50,095 nucleotides of DNA from an uncultured Microbacteriaceae bacterium (GTDB taxonomy: Bacteria > Actinomycetota > Actinomycetes > Actinomycetales > Microbacteriaceae): the NCBI GenBank assembly GCA_937920245.1, contig CALGUV010000038.1:1-50095 (forward strand), given 5' to 3'. Below the pieces are notes generated by a model. That model was given only the letters and a program-made list of their open reading frames with translations. It had not been told where the DNA came from and searched no databases. A program made the translations under genes and the position numbers. This document shows positions 40,874 through 49,003 of this stretch, piece after piece (positions within the stretch are counted from its first letter, which is position 1; each line of letters begins with the position of its first letter).

Positions 40874-41017
40874 ATGGAGGTACTTGAAATTACCGTTACT
40901 GCCCAACCTTCTGCCTTGTCGGGTTTTCTCGATTTAATTCAGAACGGCTCCGCTGAGATCGTGCCGCCGGCTGAGGACTCGCCCGGAATGCGCGGTGTAG
41001 GGTTCGATCATGATTGA
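40874..41017 (+). CDS. Possible 47-residue protein upstream of and overlapping the hydrolase gene
   Basis: ATG 40874 opens a frame of 47 codons (MEVLEITVTAQPSALSGFLD and on, ending GMRGVGFDHD) to TGA 41015-41017. It overlaps the hydrolase ATG by 8 bases, as in coupled gene pairs. GC rises sharply within it, near 40930. No Shine-Dalgarno is evident and I do not recognise the family. It may be a true small protein, a leader peptide, or the junction of two unrelated DNA segments. Confidence 0.35.
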   Translation: MEVLEITVTAQPSALSGFLDLIQNGSAEIVPPAEDSPGMRGVGFDHD

Positions 41018-41732
41018 ACGCATCACATACGGGGATGACCCGCTGCAGTATGCCGATCTTCATTGGGCGGTCGGACCCGTGCGGGGGACGGTCATCCTGA
41101 TCCACGGCGGTTTTTGGCGCTGGAATCCGGAATACTTCGACGGCCCGACGGCCGCCGCCAAGCTTCTCGCGACCCTCGGCTGGAACATCTGGCAGATCGA
41201 GTACCGCTCGCTTGGCAGCGGGGGCGGCTGGCCAACCACGCTCGAGGATGTCTCCACCGCAGTCGATCGCCTGGCCGAGGTTCCCGGGATTGAGCTCGGT
41301 CGCGTGATCACCGTAGGTCACAGCGCGGGTGGTCACCTCGCGGTTTGGGCGCTCGGGCACACCGGCCCAATCACACTCGCGGGCGGAGTAAGCCTGGCTG
41401 GCGTCTTGGACTTGCGTCTCGCTGAACGCGAGGGGATCGGCAACAACGCGGCTGTCAACTTCCTCGGCGGCACCTCGGTCACCCACCCCGATCGCTACGA
41501 CAGCGCGAGCCCATCCGAGCATCCAGTTGTGCACATTCCCGTGCGGATCGTTCATGGCACGGAGGATGATGAGGTCCCGATGTCGCAAAGCAATAGCTAC
41601 GTCAAAGCGGCCAAACGGACCGGGCAGGATGTGCGATTGGAGCGGGTCAAGGCCGACCACTATGTGCTCATCGAACCAGGGACAGCCGCCTGGGCAGCGA
41701 CGCTTGCCGCAATCGTTGACCTGACCGCCTGA
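41010..41732 (+). CDS. Alpha/beta hydrolase, kynurenine-formamidase-like
   Basis: This 240-residue hydrolase has the oxyanion motif HGGFWR (about 32-37), the nucleophile elbow GHSAGGHLAVWALG, an acid in HGTEDDEVP and the catalytic His in ADHYVLIEP. The HGGFW plus GHSAGGHL combination is common in arylformamidase-type hydrolases, which convert N-formylkynurenine to kynurenine. General esterase function cannot be excluded. Its GC is distinctly higher than both the core genome and the neighbouring island genes, so it may have come from a different donor. Kynurenine breakdown yields anthranilate, which would fit the island, but no kynureninase or tryptophan dioxygenase is present in the window. 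Confidence 0.8.
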   Translation: MIERITYGDDPLQYADLHWAVGPVRGTVILIHGGFWRWNPEYFDGPTAAAKLLATLGWNIWQIEYRSLGSGGGWPTTLEDVSTAVDRLAEVPGIELGRVITVGHSAGGHLAVWALGHTGPITLAGGVSLAGVLDLRLAEREGIGNNAAVNFLGGTSVTHPDRYDSASPSEHPVVHIPVRIVHGTEDDEVPMSQSNSYVKAAKRTGQDVRLERVKADHYVLIEPGTAAWAATLAAIVDLTA

Positions 41733-41999
41733 CGCAACGTTGGCTTCTGTGGCCCGGTTCCTAGAACTGCGCAGTCGGGAATAGTTCCGGCGCTCAAGTG
41801 GCGGCCGATGGTCTCGGTGAAGGAAGATAGCAAGGCAGAGCACCTGTTTTCGGTGTCGTTGAACACCCCGGACTAACGGGAGCTTTCTTCCATTAAGGGC
41901 TGCCATGCCGGACAACCAAAAACCCATCAACAATCTTGGGGCTTTGCAGGGCCCCTGCCAGTTCTGTCGTTTCTGGCCATCCGTCACTAGGCTAGAGCG
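41733..41999. other. Gene-free right junction of the island
   Basis: These 267 bases hold no convincing gene. Both strands keep a short open frame that looks coding in composition: plus strand 41733-41877, directly in frame after the hydrolase TGA, and minus strand about 41733-41866. This suggests decayed or truncated coding DNA rather than random spacer. No transposase motif, tRNA or clear attachment repeat is seen. The last ~30 bases carry the dapA promoter. Confidence 0.5.
41988..41993 (+). promoter_or_regulatory. -10 box TAGGCT of a leaderless dapA promoter
   Basis: TAGGCT ends 6 nt before the dapA ATG at 42000. A TGTCGT stretch 17 nt upstream may act as a weak -35. The promoter lies immediately at the island's right edge, so the insertion left dapA expression intact. 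Confidence 0.5.
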
Positions 42000-42980
42000 A
42001 TGCGTTCAGAACAAAAAGACATATTCGGCCAGGTGCTAGTTGCACTCGTTACGCCAATGACTCACGATGGTGAAGTTGATTGGGCTGCAACCGAAAAACA
42101 CATGGACTACGTCATTTCAAATGGTGCCGACGGCATTGTCATCACCGGTACCACCGGAGAGACTTCGACGCTTACCGATGCGGAGAAGATTCAGCTTGTG
42201 AAAGTTGGCAAGTCTGTCGCGGCCGGCCGAGCCAAGATCATCACTGGCGGAGGATCCAACGAGACTGCCCATGCGATTCAGCTCTATAAGGCCAGCGAAA
42301 AAGCCGGAGCTGATGGAGTAATGATTGTCACGCCTTATTACAACAAGCCGACTCAGGCTGGAATTCTCACCCACTTCCGAATGATCGCGGATGCAACCGA
42401 TCTTCCGGTGATTCTCTATGACATTCCGGGTCGCACTGGGGTTGCAATTGGCTATGACACTTTTCATCGAGCAGCCAAGCACCCAAATATTGTTGCGGTC
42501 AAGGATGCCAAGGGCGACCTCGCGCAGGTTTCAAGGCTGATGCTGGAAACAGGTTTGATGTATTTCTCAGGAGATGACTCCTATGCGCTGCCTCATCTTT
42601 CAGTGGGTGCCACCGGCCTCATCGGAGTAACTGCGAACATTGCTCCGCACGCTTATAGGGAAATGGTCGATGCGACCAATGCAAATGATTTCCACGCAGC
42701 CCTGAAGGTCCACAACGCCCTCGAGCCTCTGCAGCGCGCAGTTATGAACCACGTTCCAGGCACGGTGGCCGCGAAGTACGTACTGCACGGCTTAGGGCTT
42801 ATTGGCTCACCAAGAGTCCGGTTGCCACTCGTGGGTCCAGAGGACAGCGAGGCTGCTGCAATTGAATCCGGCATTGACCAGGTTGAAAGCGTACCTGGCT
42901 TGAGTTTTGATAACTTCCGTCCTGATAGAAATGCCGCTGCTGGCGGCGCGCTGCCCAAGGTAGCTGGGACCACCAGATAG
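42000..42980 (+). CDS. dapA: 4-hydroxy-tetrahydrodipicolinate synthase
   Basis: This 326-residue TIM-barrel lyase condenses pyruvate with aspartate semialdehyde for lysine and diaminopimelate. Family motifs are LVALVTPMTHDGEVDW, VITGTTGETSTLTDAEK, GADGVMIVTPYYNKPTQAGILTHF (catalytic Tyr), YDIPGRTGVAI and the Schiff-base lysine in NIVAVKDAKGDL. The C-terminal ~30 residues (after VESVPGLSF) extend beyond the common length. The start is leaderless ATG 42000. The TAG overlaps the GTG of the RNase J gene by one base. Confidence 0.96.
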   Translation: MRSEQKDIFGQVLVALVTPMTHDGEVDWAATEKHMDYVISNGADGIVITGTTGETSTLTDAEKIQLVKVGKSVAAGRAKIITGGGSNETAHAIQLYKASEKAGADGVMIVTPYYNKPTQAGILTHFRMIADATDLPVILYDIPGRTGVAIGYDTFHRAAKHPNIVAVKDAKGDLAQVSRLMLETGLMYFSGDDSYALPHLSVGATGLIGVTANIAPHAYREMVDATNANDFHAALKVHNALEPLQRAVMNHVPGTVAAKYVLHGLGLIGSPRVRLPLVGPEDSEAAAIESGIDQVESVPGLSFDNFRPDRNAAAGGALPKVAGTTR

Positions 42981-44662
42981 TGGAACTGCAGGCTCCACCG
43001 GCACTCAAGCCGGGCACTCTGAGAATCATCCCACTTGGTGGTTTAGGAGAGATCGGTCGAAACATGACCGTTTTCGAGCTCGATAAGCAAATCATGATCG
43101 TCGATTGCGGTGTGTTGTTTCCTGAGGAGACTCAGCCCGGAGTAGATGTAATTCTTCCTGACTTTAGTTACCTGGAAGACAAACTGGATCGCATCGTAGG
43201 GATGGTCCTCACGCACGGGCACGAAGACCACATAGGGGGAGTGCCGTATCTTCTCCGTCATAAAAAAGACATACCGATCTTGGGTTCCACTTTGACACTC
43301 GCATTCCTTGAGGCGAAACTCAAAGAGCACCGAATTGCGCCTTTGACTCATACCGTTGCCGCCGGGCAAATAGAGCGAATGGGGCCTTTCGAGCTTGAGT
43401 TTGTTGCCGTAAACCATTCAATCCCAGACTCCTTGGCCGTGATAATCCGGAGTGTCGCCGGCACAGTTCTTGCGACCGGAGATTTCAAGATGGATCAGCT
43501 GCCATTGGATGGCAGACTCACCGACCTTCGGGCGTTCGCGAAGATTGGCGAAGAAGGGCTCGATCTATTTATGGTGGACAGCACCAACGCCGATGTCCCG
43601 GGCTTCACACCGCTTGAGCGCGACATTGGGCCAGTGATCGAGAACGTTATTGCTAAGACTCCTGGAAGAGTCGTGGTTGCCTCATTTAGCTCACATGTCC
43701 ACAGAGTTCAGCAGGTTATTGATGCGGCGCTCGCGAATAATCGCAAGGTTGTTTTCGTAGGCCGCAGCATGGTGCGAAACATGACCATCGCCGCTGAGCT
43801 TGGGTTTTTGAAGGTTCCAGATGGGCAGATAGTAGATATTCGAAAAGCTGGAAACTATCCGGATAACAAGTTGGTCTTCATGTCTACCGGTAGCCAGGGA
43901 GAACCGATGGCGGTGCTTTCAAGAATGGCTAGACAGGATCACCAAATTCAAATCGGGCCTGGCGATACAGTCTTGCTCGCAAGCTCACTGATTCCAGGCA
44001 ACGAAAACGCCGTCTACCGCGTCATCGACGGGCTCACCAAGATTGGCGCCAACGTTGTCCACAAGGGAAACGCCAAAGTTCATGTTTCTGGTCACGCGGC
44101 CGCTGGGGAACTCCTTTATTGCTACAACATTTTGAAGCCGAAAAACGTACTGCCGATTCACGGCGAGTTCCGTCATCTGCAAGCAAATGCTGACCTAGCT
44201 ATAAAGACTGGCGTTCCTGTGGAGCGAACTTTATTGGCTCAAGATGGTGCCGTAATTGACATGGCTGACGGGATCTGTGAAATAGTCGGCCGAGTGGCCT
44301 GTGACATGCTCTACGTTGACGGCAAGACCGTCGGCAAGATTACCGAAGACGACCTCAAGGACCGCAGGATATTGGCTGAAGAGGGCTTCATTTCCATCTT
44401 CGTAGTTGTGGACAAAGCAAGCGGCCAGATTGTTGAGGGCCCGGAGATTAAGGCTCGGGCGTACGCTGAAGAGGATCACGTCTTTGACGATATCCTCCCT
44501 GAGGTTCGTACCGCACTTATGCGAGCCGCAGCCGATGGCGTCCGAGACACCTACGGCTTCCAGCAGGTAATTCGTAAAACTGTTGGTTCTTGGGTTGCCA
44601 GAGCACACCGTCGTAAGCCGATGATTATCCCGATCGTTGTTTATTCTTCGCGCCCCGCCTAA
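42980..44662 (+). CDS. rnj: Ribonuclease J
   Basis: This 560-residue metallo-beta-lactamase/beta-CASP ribonuclease acts in RNA maturation and decay with endo- and 5'-exonuclease activity. Zinc ligands lie in LTHGHEDHIGGVPYLLRH (H79, H81, D83, H84), AVNHSIPDSLAV and TGDFKMD. The beta-CASP part has MVRNMTIAAELGFL, FMSTGSQGEPMAVLSRMA and VHVSGHAAAGELLYCYNILKPKNVLPIHGEFRHL. The C-terminal domain is complete. The start GTG overlaps the dapA stop (TAGTG). dapA-rnj-ftsK order is standard for this group. Confidence 0.96.
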   Translation: MELQAPPALKPGTLRIIPLGGLGEIGRNMTVFELDKQIMIVDCGVLFPEETQPGVDVILPDFSYLEDKLDRIVGMVLTHGHEDHIGGVPYLLRHKKDIPILGSTLTLAFLEAKLKEHRIAPLTHTVAAGQIERMGPFELEFVAVNHSIPDSLAVIIRSVAGTVLATGDFKMDQLPLDGRLTDLRAFAKIGEEGLDLFMVDSTNADVPGFTPLERDIGPVIENVIAKTPGRVVVASFSSHVHRVQQVIDAALANNRKVVFVGRSMVRNMTIAAELGFLKVPDGQIVDIRKAGNYPDNKLVFMSTGSQGEPMAVLSRMARQDHQIQIGPGDTVLLASSLIPGNENAVYRVIDGLTKIGANVVHKGNAKVHVSGHAAAGELLYCYNILKPKNVLPIHGEFRHLQANADLAIKTGVPVERTLLAQDGAVIDMADGICEIVGRVACDMLYVDGKTVGKITEDDLKDRRILAEEGFISIFVVVDKASGQIVEGPEIKARAYAEEDHVFDDILPEVRTALMRAAADGVRDTYGFQQVIRKTVGSWVARAHRRKPMIIPIVVYSSRPA

Positions 44663-44685
44663 GCCCAAATCACCAAATAGATTGC

Positions 44686-44691
44686 TAGTTT
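44686..44691 (+). promoter_or_regulatory. -10 box TAGTTT of a leaderless ftsK promoter
   Basis: TAGTTT ends 6 nt before the ftsK ATG at 44698. There is no Shine-Dalgarno in the 35-bp gap after the RNase J gene. Confidence 0.45.
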
Positions 44692-44697
44692 TTCCTC

Positions 44698-47220
44698 ATG
44701 GCAGCAAAGACTCCACCTCCCCGCAGACCAGCTAGTAGCAGGTCTGCCAAGAAGCCCGCGACCTCAGGGTCGGCGGCGACTGCCCGCAGGTCTTCTAAAC
44801 CCGCGAGCCAAAACTCTAATCTTGGCGCCACGCTAAGCGCTGGGTATCTTGGCGTCGCTCATTTTTTCGGTGGCATAATTCGGGCCTTCAGCACTGAAAA
44901 GCTTGCGAAGGAAGATCGTAGAGACGGCGCTCCGTTTTTCTTGCTGCTGCTGAGCATTTCTGGTGCCGCAAACGCCTGGTTCCTAATCGGAGAACCTTGG
45001 GCACTGGCACTGCACAATTTCACTTTCGGAATGCTTTTCGGGTTAGTTGCTTACGCCCTGCCCGTTGTGTTTTTTGGTTACGCGCTTTATTTATTCAGGC
45101 ACCCCGCCTCGGTGAAGGACAGTTCTAGATTCGCGCTGGGCTTCTGGTTGCTTCTATCTGTCATATCTGGTTTTTTTCACGTCTTTTCCAATGTGCCGTC
45201 TCCACAAGATGGCGTCGATGCATTAGCTGAGGCAGGAGGCCTCTTTGGTTGGTTGGTGGTTGGAGGCCCACTGGCTGAGACGTTGAGCATTTACGTGGCC
45301 GTGCCCGCATTGGTTTTGTTGGCGGCCGTTGCTCTGTTGGTTATGACGGGAACTGCTCCGAATAAAATTATCGTCAATTTCAAGAAGCTCTACGGGTTTT
45401 TGTTTGCTGAAAACAAGAACGCGGTTGAGACCGACGCATTTGACGCCAAGAAGTCAAGCTGGTGGAAGAAAGAGCGTGAGCTTGAGCCCGCTTTTGACTC
45501 TCCCCTCGTGTCGGACATCGATGAGTTTGTTGCATCAGAGATTGAAGCTCCGATTGAGCCAGTCGATGTCGCGGTCAATGGCGATGACTCGATTGATGAG
45601 CCGGAGTTTCTCTCGCAACCTGAGGGGGTTACCGAGCCCATCGACGTAACTTCGACCGAGAGAGCAAAAAGGCCCTATGTGCTTCCGGCGCTGGGTTTGC
45701 TCTCGGCGGGAACGCCCCACAAGGCAAAATCCGCGGTCAACGATCAGGTGGTTGCGTCCATCAACGATGTTTTCAAAGAGTTTGATGTTGAAGCTAGGGT
45801 TTCCGATTTCCAGCGTGGACCTACGGTGACTAGGTACGAAGTTGAACTAGCCCCCGGTGTGAAAGTCGAAGCTGTAACAAGATTGGTGAACAACATCAGC
45901 TATGCGGTGGCCTCCAGTGAAGTTCGTATTTTGGCCCCCATCCCAGGAAAAAGTGCCATCGGCATTGAGATTCCCAACACCGATAGGGAGACGGTTTCTC
46001 TTGGAGACGTTCTGAGATCTAAGGCTGCAACCGGTGTTCAGCATCCCCTGACAATCGGGGTTGGAAAAGATGTTGAGGGTGGTTACCTGGTAGCAAACCT
46101 TGCCAAAATGCCTCACTTATTGGTGGCAGGAGCCACTGGAGCCGGTAAATCAAGTTTTATAAACTCTATGATCTGCTCTGTCTTGATGCGGGCCACTCCG
46201 GCAGAAGTTCGAATGGTGCTAGTTGACCCTAAGCGCGTTGAGCTCGCGGTTTATCAGGGTGTTCCGCACCTGGTTACTCCAATCATCACAAATCCTAAAA
46301 AGGCTTCTGAGGCGTTGCAATGGGTGGTCAGAGAGATGGAGTCGCGATACGACGACTTGGCATCTTTTGGCTTCAAGCACATCGATGATTTCAATCGCGC
46401 TGTTATCAGCGGAGACGTAAAGGTTCCGGAGGGCTCCAAGCGAGACCTGCAGCCATATCCTTATCTCTTGGTCGTCGTGGATGAGCTTGCGGATTTGATG
46501 ATTGTTGCGCCACGGGACGTTGAAGATTCTATTGTTCGAATTACTCAGTTGGCCAGAGCATCCGGCATCCACCTTGTGTTGGCAACTCAGCGACCTTCGG
46601 TGGACGTAGTAACCGGTCTAATAAAGGCAAACGTTCCTTCTAGGCTTGCTTTTTCGGTCTCGTCTTTGACTGACTCTCGGGTAATTCTTGATCAGCCAGG
46701 AGCTGAGAAGCTGGTGGGCCAAGGTGATGCGCTTTTTGCACCAATGGGCACAAATAAGGCAGTTCGCGTTCAAGGGGCTTGGGTGTCTGAAGCCGAGCTT
46801 CAAAAAGTAGTTGACCATGTCAAGGCTCAGATGAACCCTGAGTACCGAAGTGACGTAATACAGCGGGTGACTTCTAAGGTCATGGACAGTGACATCGGCG
46901 ATGACATGGATATTCTCCTTGCGGCTTGTGACCTAATCGTAAATTCTCAATTTGGGTCAACCTCAATGCTTCAGCGGAAGCTTCGGATTGGCTTTGCGAA
47001 GGCCGGAAGAATGATGGATCTTCTTGAATCCCGCGGGGTTGTCGGAGCTTCTGAAGGCTCGAAGGCCAGAGATGTTCTAGTTAAGGCAGAGGATCTGCCA
47101 GCTTTACTTGCCAAGATCAGTGGCCAAACCTCGGCTGTGGTCGAGGGGGATTCGCCGGGTTCCGATGACGAACCAGACGAAGACGCTTGGCAGCTGACCG
47201 GCAGGCGCGATGACTTCTAA
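44698..47220 (+). CDS. ftsK: DNA translocase FtsK/SpoIIIE
   Basis: This 840-residue septal DNA pump clears chromosomes during division. A Ser/Pro/Lys-rich N-terminus (about 1-45) is followed by about four transmembrane helices (roughly 75-215) and an acidic linker. The motor has the FtsK alpha/beta domains, with [23 protein letters not shown], Walker [15 protein letters not shown] (near residue 478), Walker [14 protein letters not shown] and [29 protein letters not shown]. The C-terminal gamma winged helix ([28 protein letters not shown]) reads KOPS-like polar sequences. The length is shorter than in Escherichia coli, as usual for Actinobacteria. It overlaps pgsA by 11 bases. Confidence 0.96.
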   Translation: MAAKTPPPRRPASSRSAKKPATSGSAATARRSSKPASQNSNLGATLSAGYLGVAHFFGGIIRAFSTEKLAKEDRRDGAPFFLLLLSISGAANAWFLIGEPWALALHNFTFGMLFGLVAYALPVVFFGYALYLFRHPASVKDSSRFALGFWLLLSVISGFFHVFSNVPSPQDGVDALAEAGGLFGWLVVGGPLAETLSIYVAVPALVLLAAVALLVMTGTAPNKIIVNFKKLYGFLFAENKNAVETDAFDAKKSSWWKKERELEPAFDSPLVSDIDEFVASEIEAPIEPVDVAVNGDDSIDEPEFLSQPEGVTEPIDVTSTERAKRPYVLPALGLLSAGTPHKAKSAVNDQVVASINDVFKEFDVEARVSDFQRGPTVTRYEVELAPGVKVEAVTRLVNNISYAVASSEVRILAPIPGKSAIGIEIPNTDRETVSLGDVLRSKAATGVQHPLTIGVGKDVEGGYLVANLAKMPHLLVAGATGAGKSSFINSMICSVLMRATPAEVRMVLVDPKRVELAVYQGVPHLVTPIITNPKKASEALQWVVREMESRYDDLASFGFKHIDDFNRAVISGDVKVPEGSKRDLQPYPYLLVVVDELADLMIVAPRDVEDSIVRITQLARASGIHLVLATQRPSVDVVTGLIKANVPSRLAFSVSSLTDSRVILDQPGAEKLVGQGDALFAPMGTNKAVRVQGAWVSEAELQKVVDHVKAQMNPEYRSDVIQRVTSKVMDSDIGDDMDILLAACDLIVNSQFGSTSMLQRKLRIGFAKAGRMMDLLESRGVVGASEGSKARDVLVKAEDLPALLAKISGQTSAVVEGDSPGSDDEPDEDAWQLTGRRDDF

Positions 47221-47758
47221 AAGTTTTATTTATAGGCAAACCCCAAACCTAATTACATTGACCAGGCTGGCAATGGTGCCAGTTGTGCTCTGGTTAATCT
47301 TTGATTACTGGGATTTCTGGGGCCGGTTTGCCGCGCTGGTGCTGCTGGTACTTGCTGCCTCGACAGATGGTATCGATGGCGCTATTGCCAGAAAAAGAAA
47401 CTTGGTCAGTGATTTTGGCAAGCTTATCGATCCGATCGCCGATAAGGCACTGCTAACTGGGGCACTTGTTGCATTATCCATTCAGGGCGCAGTTCCTTGG
47501 ATAGCCACTTTGCTCATTCTGGCAAGGGAGCTGATTGTTACGGTTTATCGGCTGGTGGTTGCGAAGCGGCGCGTGATTGCAGCGACCGGGGGTGGAAAAT
47601 TCAAAACGGTCATGCAAATCATCGCGGTTAGCCTCGCATTGGCTCCCTTTGAAGGCTTGGGCAACTGGTACGTGCTGTTTTCACAAGCCGTTCTCTGGTT
47701 TACCGTGGTGTTGACGCTTTGGAGCGGAAAGCAGGTCCTATGGCCGAGCAAGTTATAG
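47210..47758 (+). CDS. pgsA: CDP-diacylglycerol-glycerol-3-phosphate 3-phosphatidyltransferase
   Basis: This 182-residue membrane enzyme makes phosphatidylglycerol phosphate. The CDP-alcohol phosphatidyltransferase signature DGx2ARx8Gx3Dx3D is complete, beginning [12 protein letters not shown] and ending [10 protein letters not shown]. About four to five transmembrane helices surround it. [19 protein letters not shown] is the typical N-terminal helix. The start ATG 47210 lies within the ftsK 3' end, and its own 3' end overlaps cinA, so ftsK-pgsA-cinA is a tightly packed unit. Confidence 0.93.
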   Translation: MTSKSFIYRQTPNLITLTRLAMVPVVLWLIFDYWDFWGRFAALVLLVLAASTDGIDGAIARKRNLVSDFGKLIDPIADKALLTGALVALSIQGAVPWIATLLILARELIVTVYRLVVAKRRVIAATGGGKFKTVMQIIAVSLALAPFEGLGNWYVLFSQAVLWFTVVLTLWSGKQVLWPSKL

Positions 47759-48222
47759 CGCTGGCAAAAAAGGCCGGCCTCTCAATCGCTATTGCTGAAT
47801 CAATAACCGGAGGCGCATTAGCCTCCGCTCTAATAAGTATTGACGGAGCCTCCGAGGTAGTTCTTGGATCGATTGTTGCCTACCAGGACCGGATAAAGGA
47901 GCAACTCCTAGGGGTGTCACCGGCCCTGATAGCTAATCAGAGCGCGGTAGATGCCGAAGTTGCCGCACAGATGGCCGAAGGCGTCCGGGAAAGGCTCTCT
48001 AAGGCTGCCGGCAAAGATTTAGGTTCGGTCATCGGGATAGCAACTACGGGCGTTGCCGGACCAAGCAGCGTGTCGGGGAGAATGCCGGGAGAAGTGTTCA
48101 TTGCAATCAGCTCTTCTCAAGGCGTGACCGTATACAGCGAAAATTTTAAGGGTTCAAGAAATCAAGTCAGAATGCTTTGCCTGGATCGAGCAATCCAGAT
48201 CCTGAGGGAACATTTAGCCTGA
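47740..48222 (+). CDS. cinA: CinA C-terminal domain protein (nicotinamide-nucleotide amidohydrolase PncC)
   Basis: This protein of about 160 residues is the stand-alone CinA C-terminal (PncC) domain that deamidates nicotinamide mononucleotide. It shows IAESITGGALASALISIDGASEVVLGSIVAYQDRIKEQLLGV, then SVIGIATTGVAGPSSVSGRMPGEVFIAI. The N-terminal CinA (MoaB-like) domain is absent. A TTG at 47719 would add seven residues, but ATG 47740 is preferred, because it follows AGCAGGTCCT and gives the usual [20 protein letters not shown] start. It overlaps pgsA by 19 bases. The pgsA-cinA-clgR-recA order is typical of the group. Confidence 0.9.
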   Translation: MAEQVIALAKKAGLSIAIAESITGGALASALISIDGASEVVLGSIVAYQDRIKEQLLGVSPALIANQSAVDAEVAAQMAEGVRERLSKAAGKDLGSVIGIATTGVAGPSSVSGRMPGEVFIAISSSQGVTVYSENFKGSRNQVRMLCLDRAIQILREHLA

Positions 48223-48280
48223 GTGGTTGGTTATCAATCAGGAAACATTCAGTTACTTTGGGTATTTTTAGCAATAGAAG

Positions 48281-48295
48281 CCGATAGATTATCGG
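48281..48295. promoter_or_regulatory. Palindrome upstream of clgR (candidate operator)
   Basis: CCGATA (48281-48286), GAT and TATCGG (48290-48295) make a perfect 6-bp inverted repeat, 13 bp before the clgR start codon and just upstream of its AGGAGG. It could be an autoregulatory site or an RNA hairpin beside the ribosome binding site. It does not have the CGC-N6-GCG form reported for ClgR sites. Confidence 0.4.
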
Positions 48296-48308
48296 CCAGG
48301 AGGAAACT

Positions 48309-48623
48309 TTGGTTCTGCTTAGACAAGAAATCGGTGACGTTCTTCGTAACCACCGCTTAGAACAGGGTCAGACACTTAGGCAAGTGGCTGCGAAGGCTTC
48401 CGTTGCCCTCGGCTATCTTTCTGAGGTTGAGCGCGGCCAAAAAGAAGCCTCCTCTGAAATTCTTGCTTCCGTCACCGAGGCACTAGATGTGCCATTGGCA
48501 CAGTTGTTGCGCGAGGTTTCCGACCGACTTGCATTAGTCGAAGGCGTTTATGCCGAAAAGACTTACATCCCGGACACTGTTCCAGATGCTTTTGTAACCG
48601 AAGCAGAGCTTTACTCTCACTAG
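48309..48623 (+). CDS. clgR: Helix-turn-helix regulator, ClgR type
   Basis: This 104-residue XRE-family protein has an N-terminal [63 protein letters not shown]. The [19 protein letters not shown] block is typical of actinobacterial ClgR, activator of clp protease and some recombination genes. The short C-terminal tail is less conserved. The start is TTG at 48309 with AGGAGG five bases upstream (48298-48303), which decides the start despite the rare codon. The TAG overlaps the DUF3046 GTG by one base. Confidence 0.9.
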   Translation: MVLLRQEIGDVLRNHRLEQGQTLRQVAAKASVALGYLSEVERGQKEASSEILASVTEALDVPLAQLLREVSDRLALVEGVYAEKTYIPDTVPDAFVTEAELYSH

Positions 48624-48853
48624 TGAAGCTGAGTCAGTTCCGGCAACTGGTCGACGAGGAGTTTGGACCTAGCTTCGCTGCCGTGATATTGGCGGACACT
48701 AGACTCACTGACAAATCAGATCAAACCCCGTTGGAGCTAATCAAGTCCGGCGATGACCCCAAGGAAGTATGGCTTGCGCTGTGCGCTCACCTTGGCGTTC
48801 CGAAGGAACGTTGGCACGGCAAACCTAGGACAAAGCAACACGCCGAAAACTAA
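48623..48853 (+). CDS. DUF3046 domain protein
   Basis: This 76-residue protein matches DUF3046: MKLSQFRQLVDEEFGPSFAAVILADTRLTDKSDQTPLELIKSGDDPKEVWLALCAHLGVPKERWHGKP. The family is confined to Actinobacteria and almost always lies immediately before recA. No biochemical role is established. It is coupled to clgR by a TAGTG overlap. Confidence 0.92.
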   Translation: MKLSQFRQLVDEEFGPSFAAVILADTRLTDKSDQTPLELIKSGDDPKEVWLALCAHLGVPKERWHGKPRTKQHAEN

Positions 48854-48857
48854 TCAT

Positions 48858-48873
48858 TCGAAATTTTGTTCGA
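48858..48873. promoter_or_regulatory. LexA SOS box of recA
   Basis: TCGAAATTTTGTTCGA matches the actinobacterial SOS consensus TCGAAC-N4-GTTCGA at all but one defined base (A for C at position 6). It lies 131 bp before the recA start, in the promoter region, so LexA control of recA is expected. Confidence 0.75.
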
Positions 48874-49003
48874 ACGCCTATTGTTACTAACAGCTAAGAG
48901 TTTCTAAGACTTATCAAGAGGTTTCTTGCTAGGTCTGCAAAATGTCTTAGGTGGAGCGTAGCTTCGTTGTAAACAAGGCGCCAGGCGTCGGAAAGAGGTT
49001 GTA

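Noticed and set aside
40896..41987. A 363-codon open frame on the minus strand across the hydrolase gene
   Set aside because: It is the antisense shadow of a high-GC gene. The plus-strand hydrolase has complete catalytic motifs, and the antisense product has no recognisable domain or start signal.
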